Positions 58,959-64,000 of a stretch of 64,000 nucleotides of DNA are shown here, piece after piece. Source of the stretch: SZUA-318 sp964412015 (GTDB lineage Bacteria; Gemmatimonadota; Gemmatimonadetes; Longimicrobiales; Gaopeijiaceae); assembly GCA_964412015.1 (NCBI GenBank), contig CAYPMO010000002.1, forward strand, positions 1 through 64,000, read 5' to 3'. A program made the position numbers and the translations under genes. Every line of letters starts with the position of its first letter. Within the stretch, counting starts at the first letter, position 1. The notes under the pieces were generated by a model. It saw only the letters and a list, made by a program, of their open reading frames with translations, was not told the origin of the DNA and made no database searches.

Positions 58959-60332
58959 ATGGACCCTGCGCTCTTCTACCACCGATTCCACTTCGCCTTC
59001 ACGATCTCCTACCACTATCTCTTTCCCCAGCTCACGATGGGTCTCGGCCTGCTCATCGTGCTCCTGATGGGGTTGGGACTGCGTAAGAACGACCGGCGTT
59101 ACGAGGAGGCGGCGCTCTTCTGGGGGCGCATCTTCGGGCTGACGTTCGTCATGGGCGTCGTCACCGGGATCCCGATGGAGTTCCAGTTCGGGACGAATTG
59201 GGCGCGCTTCTCGGAAGCCACCGGAAGCGTGATCGGCCAGACCCTGGCCATGGAGGGAGTGTTCGCGTTCTTCCTGGAGTCCTCGTTTCTCGCGCTCTTC
59301 CTGTTCGGTCGTGAGAAGCTCGGACCACGAGGGCATTTCGCGTCGGCCGTGGCCGTCTGGCTCGGCTCGTGGCTGTCGGGATACTTCATCGTCGCCACGA
59401 ACGCGTTCATGCAGCACCCCGTCGGGTATGCGCAGGGCCCGGACGGAAGCCTGGCGCTGTCCAGCCTGACGGCGCTCCTGACCAACCCCTGGCTCCTATG
59501 GCAGTACGCCCACACGATGACGGGCGCGGTGGTCACGGGGTCGTTCGTGATGGCGGCGGTGGGGGCCTACTACATCCTCGCGGACGGGCCTGCCGAGGTG
59601 GGGGGGTCCTCGTCCCGCTCCGAACACGGCCGGATCTTCCTCCGCGTCTCCGTGCCGACGGGACTCGTCGCTTCGGTGCTCATGGCGTTCCCCACCGGGG
59701 ACATGCAGGGGAGCTCCGTGGCGCGGTACCAGCCGCCGACGTTCGCCGCGATGGAGGGGCTCTTCCATACGGAGGAGCCGGCCGGACTCGTCATGATCGG
59801 CCAGCCCGACATGGAGGAGCTTCGCCTGGACAACCCCATTGAGATCCCCGCGGTCCTCAGCTTTCTCACGTACCGCCGCTGGGACGCGCGCGTGGAGGGG
59901 CTGACCTCGTTCCCGAGGGAGGACTGGCCCGACAACGTTCCGCTGCTCTATTACGCGTACCACCTCATGGTGGGACTCGGTACGATCTTCATCGCGATCA
60001 TGGCCGTGGCGGGCTTCCTGCTCTGGCGAGGGACCCTGTACGCCACACGACCGGCCCTCTGGGTCGTGATGCTCGCGGCACCCTTTCCGTTCATCGCGAA
60101 CACGACGGGATGGCTCACGGCCGAGCTCGGGCGGCAGCCCTGGACGGTCTACGGGATCCTCCGCACGGCCGACGGCTCCTCGCTGACCGTGGGGTCGGGC
60201 AACGCCCTGTTCTCCCTCATCGGATTCATGGGCCTCTACCTCGCTCTCGGCATCGTCTTCCTGTTCCTGGCGCAACGCGAGATCGGGCACGGGCCGGCGC
60301 CTGCCCACTCCAGCCATCCCGGGGAGGTATGA
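58959..60332 (+). CDS. cydA: Cytochrome bd oxidase subunit I
   Basis: A 457-residue, roughly nine-helix protein. His19 (SYHYLFPQLTMG) is in the place of the heme b595/d ligand. Glu residues in QTLAMEGVFAFFLESSF and GNWARFSE-like sequence correspond to the proton path. The Q-loop motif DMQGSSVARYQPPTFAAMEGLF is present, and the loop is the short type. It holds hemes b558, b595 and d and reduces oxygen to water with quinol, with high affinity, useful at low oxygen or under sulfide/nitrosative stress. It begins the cydAB operon; cydX is not seen. Confidence 0.95.
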   Translation: MDPALFYHRFHFAFTISYHYLFPQLTMGLGLLIVLLMGLGLRKNDRRYEEAALFWGRIFGLTFVMGVVTGIPMEFQFGTNWARFSEATGSVIGQTLAMEGVFAFFLESSFLALFLFGREKLGPRGHFASAVAVWLGSWLSGYFIVATNAFMQHPVGYAQGPDGSLALSSLTALLTNPWLLWQYAHTMTGAVVTGSFVMAAVGAYYILADGPAEVGGSSSRSEHGRIFLRVSVPTGLVASVLMAFPTGDMQGSSVARYQPPTFAAMEGLFHTEEPAGLVMIGQPDMEELRLDNPIEIPAVLSFLTYRRWDARVEGLTSFPREDWPDNVPLLYYAYHLMVGLGTIFIAIMAVAGFLLWRGTLYATRPALWVVMLAAPFPFIANTTGWLTAELGRQPWTVYGILRTADGSSLTVGSGNALFSLIGFMGLYLALGIVFLFLAQREIGHGPAPAHSSHPGEV

Positions 60333-60335
60333 GAC

Positions 60336-61379
60336 ATGGCCACGGTGTGGTTCTGGCTCGTCGCCGCTCTGCTCACGATGTACGTGGTCCTCGACGGGTT
60401 CGACCTTGGTGCCGGCGCCATCTATCCGATGGTGGCCCGCTCGGATGTGGAGCGCAGGACCGTGCTGCGCAGCATCGGGCCGGTCTGGGACGCCAACGAG
60501 GTCTGGCTGCTGGCGGCCGGAGGGTCGCTCGTGATGGCGTTCCCGCGACTCTACGCCTCGAGCTTCAGCGGCTTCTACTTGCCGCTCATGACCGTGCTTT
60601 GGCTGCTCGTCCTGCGGGCGGTGGCGCTTGAATTCCGGAGCCATGTGGAGAACGTGGTCTGGCGACCATTCTGGGACGCGGTCTTCTGGGGAGCGAGCAC
60701 GCTCCTGGCCGTATTCCTCGGTGCGGCGCTCGGCAACGTCGTCAGGGGCGTGCCCCTCGACAGCGAGGGGTACTTCTTCTCGCCTCTGTGGACCAACTTC
60801 GCCACGCGGGGTGAGCGCATCGGGATCCTGGACTGGTATACCGTGACGGTGGGGGTCACCAGCCTGTTGGCGCTCGCGCACCACGGAGCTCTCTGGGTGG
60901 CCCTGAAGACCCACGATCCCGTGCGCGGACGCTCGGCGAAGCTCGCGTCGTGGGTGTGGCCTCCGCTGGTGGTCGCCGTGGTGCTCATGACCGGCCTGAC
61001 GTTTCGCGTGCAACCGCACGTGCCGCAGCGCCTGGCCCAGCAGCCGCTCGGAACCGTCTTTCCCGCGCTGGCCGTGGTGGGGTTGGCCGTGAGCTGGTGG
61101 ATGGGCCGACAGGGCCGTGAGCTCGGCGCGTTCCTCGGTTCGGTCGTCTTCCTGGTCGGAATGCTGCTCTCGGTATCGTTCGGGCTCTATCCCCTCGTGC
61201 TGCCCGCTGCCAACGATGCCGCGGCGTCGCTGACCGTACACAACGCCACGAGTCCGGCACACGGCCTGCGCGTCGCGTTGCTCTGGTGGATTCCGGGGAT
61301 GATGCTGGTGGCCGCCTACACCACGTTCATCTACCGACGGATGCGCGGGAAGGTGTCCATGGATGGAGCGGGGTACTGA
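60336..61379 (+). CDS. cydB: Cytochrome bd oxidase subunit II
   Basis: A 347-residue membrane protein. The N-terminus (LVAALLTMYVVLDGFDLGAGAIYPMVARSDVERRTVLRSIGPVWDANEVWLLAAGG) is diagnostic for CydB, and later helices contain the usual ALKTHDPVRGR and AHGLRVALLWW segments. It pairs with CydA encoded three bases upstream; the GGGGAGG ribosome site lies in the cydA 3' end. The C-terminus ends RRMRGKVSMDGAGY. The operon shows no neighbouring cydDC genes. Confidence 0.95.
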   Translation: MATVWFWLVAALLTMYVVLDGFDLGAGAIYPMVARSDVERRTVLRSIGPVWDANEVWLLAAGGSLVMAFPRLYASSFSGFYLPLMTVLWLLVLRAVALEFRSHVENVVWRPFWDAVFWGASTLLAVFLGAALGNVVRGVPLDSEGYFFSPLWTNFATRGERIGILDWYTVTVGVTSLLALAHHGALWVALKTHDPVRGRSAKLASWVWPPLVVAVVLMTGLTFRVQPHVPQRLAQQPLGTVFPALAVVGLAVSWWMGRQGRELGAFLGSVVFLVGMLLSVSFGLYPLVLPAANDAAASLTVHNATSPAHGLRVALLWWIPGMMLVAAYTTFIYRRMRGKVSMDGAGY

Positions 61380-61401
61380 GCGGCCGCGAGGTCGAGGCCG
61401 T

Positions 61402-61707
61402 TCAGCGGTAGTATTCCACCTTGCAGCCGCAGCCGTCCCACATGCGCTCGTAGGTCTCCAGGCGCTCCTTCACGAAACGGCGCACCTCCTCGTCGTCCGC
61501 GAGCCGCCGAAGGACCCGCTCGCCGGACGACGGCTCCTCGACCGCGATGGGGCCGTGGTCGTCCCGAACGATCACGAGGGCTCCGGCCAGGAACGTCGCG
61601 TGGCGCTCCACCTCGTGGAGGGCGCTCCGTAGCTCCTCCCACTCGGCCTTGCTCAGCCGGATGACCGTCTCCATCTCCAGGCGGCGGCTCAGGTCGTCGA
61701 CGGTCAT
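61402..61707 (-). CDS. Hypothetical acidic protein
   Basis: About 101 residues from ATG 61707 (MTVDDLSRRLEME); an in-frame GTG at 61725 would add six. Neither start has a good ribosome site. It is rich in Glu, Arg and Leu and helical, with a possible CGC-containing C-terminus (WDGCGCKVEYYR). No family is recognised. It is convergent with cydB, 22 bases apart, so it is not part of that operon. Confidence 0.55.
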   Translation of the reverse strand: MTVDDLSRRLEMETVIRLSKAEWEELRSALHEVERHATFLAGALVIVRDDHGPIAVEEPSSGERVLRRLADDEEVRRFVKERLETYERMWDGCGCKVEYYR

Positions 61708-61863
61708 GGTGGGCGCGGCACTCACGAGGGCGGGGTGGGGTGGCGGACGGCCTCAATCTGGTGACGTCCGGTCACGCTTGTCACGGGCGCGTGGGTGGGT
61801 CGGGGATAGCGTCGCCATTCGTCCCCGCCCATGTTCAGGGTGGGTCATGGTGATGCCACAGGG

Positions 61864-61886
61864 TCCCGTGGACGTCTCCCACGGGA
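61864..61886 (+). promoter_or_regulatory. Hairpin next to the GH79 ribosome site
   Basis: TCCCGTGG and CCACGGGA form a perfect 8-bp stem with a 7-nt loop, ending 12 bases before the ATG and overlapping part of GGGAAGGGG. It may tune translation of the lipoprotein gene. Confidence 0.35.
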
Positions 61887-61898
61887 AGGGGATGTGTT

Positions 61899-63467
61899 AT
61901 GCGTGCAGCGTGTCCAGTCGTTCGCGGGATCGTGACGTCGTCCCTCCTCGCCCTGGCCGTGACCGCATGCGCCAGGGGACCCGAGCCCATCGCCCTGATC
62001 ACCGTGAGTCCGACCCAACCCGGCCGCTCGATCCCGGCCGGGTTCCTCGGCCTGTCTCACGAATGGGGACAGGCCCAACTGCTCATGGGCGACCCGGCGA
62101 TCGGCGTCAACCCCATCTACCGCCAGCTCGTCCGAAACCTGGCCGCGTACGGCGGGGGTCCGGTCTCGCTGCGTATCGGCGGAGGCACGACCGATCGCAC
62201 CGGCCCGCCGCGGGCGAACACGATCACGCCGCTCGCCCGGCTCTACGAGGACCTGAGCACGCCCGCACCGTTCGTCTCGTTCATACTCGGCGTCAACCTC
62301 GGAGCCGACGACGCCCGCCTCGCGGCCCGGCAGGCCAGGGCGTACACCGAGGGCATGCCGTTCGGCTCCATCGAGGCGCTCGAGATCGGCAACCAGCCCG
62401 ACACGTACGAAGATCTGGGCTACCGCCGCGCGGGATGGGGATGGGCGGGCTACCTGGAGGACTTCCGCGCCTGGACGAGGAGCATTCGCGCCGCGGTCCC
62501 CGACGGACCGGCGTTCATGGCACCCTCCAACGCGGCCTTCGCGGGCCACCCGCCCGTGCCGGACATGGCGGCAGGCGGCTTCGGGACGGAAGAAGACCTG
62601 ACCCAGCTCCTGGCCCAGGCGAAGGATACGCTCGCGATCGTCAGCCAGCACGCCTACGCCACCGGCGGCTCCGCCTGTGGAGGGAACCCGACGCCGGGGT
62701 TCCTGCTCGCGCCCACCTCCACCACCGAGAGTGCGGCGCTGGCGAAGACCTACGTGGCGCTGGCCAGGAGCGGCGGCAAGCCCTACCGGATCTCCGAGAT
62801 GAACTCGATCATGTGCGGCGGTGAGCCCGGCGTCAGCGACGCGTTCGAGGCGGCGCTGTGGGCGGTGGACATGCTCTTCGAGTACGCGGCGGCCGGCGTG
62901 GTCGGGGTGAACGTCCACACCAACAACTGGGACACGATCCGCGGCTGGGACGCCCAGGGCGCCTTCCTGTTCGACGTTCCGGAGAGGCAGTACACGGCGT
63001 CGAACATCACGCCGCCGCCGCCGCCGGATGCGACGTTGAGCGACGATTATCGCTTGCGTGCGGTGCTGCCCCTCTACTACGGCCTCTGGCTCTTCGCCGA
63101 GGCGACCGGCAGTCTCGGCCAGATGGTGCCGGCCGCCGTCGAAACCACCGCGAACCTGAAGGCGTGGGCGACGCTCGATCCCGCCACGGACGACCTTCGC
63201 GTGGCCGTCATCAACAAGGACCAGCAGGCCGCCGGGACCGTTCGGATGATCATACCGGGGTACCCCGTGGGCAACGTGAAGCGCCTGCTCGCGCCGTCGA
63301 TCGGCGCAAAGGAGGGAATCACGTACGGGATGCAGACGTTCGACGGGAGCCTGGACGGAAAGCCGGTGGGCACGGAGCAAGCCGAGAACGTCAGGTCCGC
63401 CCAGAACGGCGTCTTCACCATCACGATCGCACCCGCGAGCGCGGTGTTGCTGATCGCGAGGAAATAG
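61899..63467 (+). CDS. GH79-like (beta-glucuronidase/heparanase-type) glycoside hydrolase lipoprotein
   Basis: 522 residues. A signal peptide ends in the lipobox LAVTAC. The TIM barrel has LRIGGGTTDRT, EALEIGNQPDTYEDLG, whose Glu is the likely acid/base residue, and YRISEMNSIMCGG, whose Glu is the likely nucleophile, consistent with family GH79 retaining enzymes. The C-terminal beta domain (LKAWATLDPATDDLRVAVINKDQ) also fits. It would hydrolyse beta-linked uronic acid or related glycans at the cell surface. GH79 is the best guess by layout; another clan-A family is possible. No sugar transporter or regulator is adjacent. Confidence 0.7.
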   Translation: MRAACPVVRGIVTSSLLALAVTACARGPEPIALITVSPTQPGRSIPAGFLGLSHEWGQAQLLMGDPAIGVNPIYRQLVRNLAAYGGGPVSLRIGGGTTDRTGPPRANTITPLARLYEDLSTPAPFVSFILGVNLGADDARLAARQARAYTEGMPFGSIEALEIGNQPDTYEDLGYRRAGWGWAGYLEDFRAWTRSIRAAVPDGPAFMAPSNAAFAGHPPVPDMAAGGFGTEEDLTQLLAQAKDTLAIVSQHAYATGGSACGGNPTPGFLLAPTSTTESAALAKTYVALARSGGKPYRISEMNSIMCGGEPGVSDAFEAALWAVDMLFEYAAAGVVGVNVHTNNWDTIRGWDAQGAFLFDVPERQYTASNITPPPPPDATLSDDYRLRAVLPLYYGLWLFAEATGSLGQMVPAAVETTANLKAWATLDPATDDLRVAVINKDQQAAGTVRMIIPGYPVGNVKRLLAPSIGAKEGITYGMQTFDGSLDGKPVGTEQAENVRSAQNGVFTITIAPASAVLLIARK

Positions 63468-63499
63468 GGACGCGAGGCGGGGGGCGGTCGTGCGCTAGG

Positions 63500-63763
63500 C
63501 TAGGCCCGAGCGATCCTCCGCTCCTCCCCGCTCCGGCGCTCCCAGAGGCGGCGGTCCACGGCATGGCGGCGCTCGATCGTCGAGCGGCGCTCTACGTGCC
63601 GTCGGTCGCCCCGAGCGCGTTGTTCGGCCGCCACCACGATGATCACGTTGCGTCGCGGGCGCACCCGGCGGTCGGCCAGTCTTCGCCGGTCGCCCTGACG
63701 TCTCTCGAGGAGCGTTCGACGGTCTTCCCCGGACCTGCGGTCTTCGAGGCGTTCCTGGAACAT
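63500..63763 (-). CDS. Small Arg-rich DRR-repeat protein
   Basis: About 87 residues from ATG 63763 (MFQERLEDRRSGEDRRT); the longer frame to 63976 overlaps another gene in a different frame and is rejected. The pair RR, usually preceded by D or E, recurs about a dozen times at 4-8 residue steps, split by a short hydrophobic stretch (NVIIVVAAEQ). Small proteins rich in xDRR/xERR steps occur in many bacteria without a known role. The start has no clear ribosome site, so it may not be expressed. Confidence 0.5.
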   Translation of the reverse strand: MFQERLEDRRSGEDRRTLLERRQGDRRRLADRRVRPRRNVIIVVAAEQRARGDRRHVERRSTIERRHAVDRRLWERRSGEERRIARA

Positions 63764-63834
63764 GGATGGAGGGATTTGTCGGGGGCGTAAGGGTCGCAAG
63801 TACGAAGTGAATCTTAGCGCCTGAACACAGGGTG

Positions 63835-64000
63835 TCAAAGGTTCTCGCGGAGTTCCGCCCGACGCTCCCGGTCGGCCTCTTCGAGGGCTTCTTTCATGGC
63901 TGGAGAGGCTTCGAGCACCGTGTCCAGATCTTCCCTCCGGAGCTCGTACAGCGCGCATGGCGTCACCGCTCGGCACGTCGCCGTACGGGCGCCTCCGTGT
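63835..64000 (-). CDS. Cyclic nucleotide-binding domain protein, C-terminal fragment (cut by window edge)
   Basis: The last 54 codons of a minus-strand gene whose start is beyond the window. It reads GGARTATCRAVTPCALYEL, then RREDLDTVLEASPAMKEALE and a charged tail. This is the end of a cNMP-binding beta-roll and its C-helix: RTATxRAxTPCxLYELRREDL is a recurrent string in such domains attached to transporters or proteases. The rest of the protein is unknown. Confidence 0.7.
   Translation of the reverse strand, partial: HGGARTATCRAVTPCALYELRREDLDTVLEASPAMKEALEEADRERRAELRENL

Overview
The window is a GC-rich bacterial chromosome segment of roughly 60 densely packed genes. Lipoprotein signals, an outer-membrane barrel-like protein and signal peptides point to a diderm. 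The GC content, sigma-54 activators, bshA, ntrY-like kinases, ADOP-type permease and repeat-rich secreted proteins suggest Gemmatimonadota. That assignment is inferred from gene content, not from a marker phylogeny.

Layout. 1-4114: ABC-transporter ATPases, an NtrC/NtrY-like two-component pair and a YtkA-like lipoprotein. 4303-7806: an ECF sigma factor, a putative anti-sigma protein and two exported proteins built from an unusual HEAT-like repeat. 8040-11071: a REC-GGDEF diguanylate cyclase overlapping a GspE/PilB ATPase fused to a receiver domain. 11223-21941: a housekeeping run of secD, secF, tatD, mutL, miaA, bshA, uppP, nadC, birA and coaX, mostly with overlapping start and stop codons. 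21949-22269: a large self-complementary non-coding element. 22310-25539: an atypical class I isoprenoid synthase, then CIRCE-controlled groES-groEL.

25864-34460: a DUF2911 lipoprotein, thrS behind a threonine-rich leader peptide and attenuator, infC (apparently AUC start, behind a leader terminator), rpmI, rplT, pheS and pheT. 34441-44716: a coiled-coil protein, zapA, rny, folD, xseA, xseB, an ispA-like synthase, dxs, nadK and recN. 44724-46361: an outer-membrane protein on the minus strand. 46428-48971: tRNA-Gly and tRNA-Cys, a duplicated non-coding region carrying copies of the tRNA-Cys 3' end, and a 5'-truncated ABC permease beginning exactly at a repeat edge.

49073-61379 is accessory and redox-flavoured. 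It holds a nine-heme cytochrome resembling hydroxylamine oxidoreductase plus a fused cytochrome c, an SPW-repeat protein, a HIT protein, a CoA-disulfide-reductase-like flavoprotein with a receiver protein, a C_GCAxxG_C_C protein, OsmC and DUF169 proteins. lgt, a methyltransferase, a HAD phosphatase, a secreted MBL-fold protein and cydAB follow. The right end has a GH79-like lipoprotein, an Arg-rich DRR-repeat protein and the end of a cyclic-nucleotide-binding protein.

The regulatory signals that stand out are a classical-looking Thr attenuator before thrS, a shared promoter architecture (TTGACM, 16-18 bp, YANNNT) at several genes, a perfect CIRCE element, and the infC leader. All were read by eye; no folding, homology search or alignment could be run.
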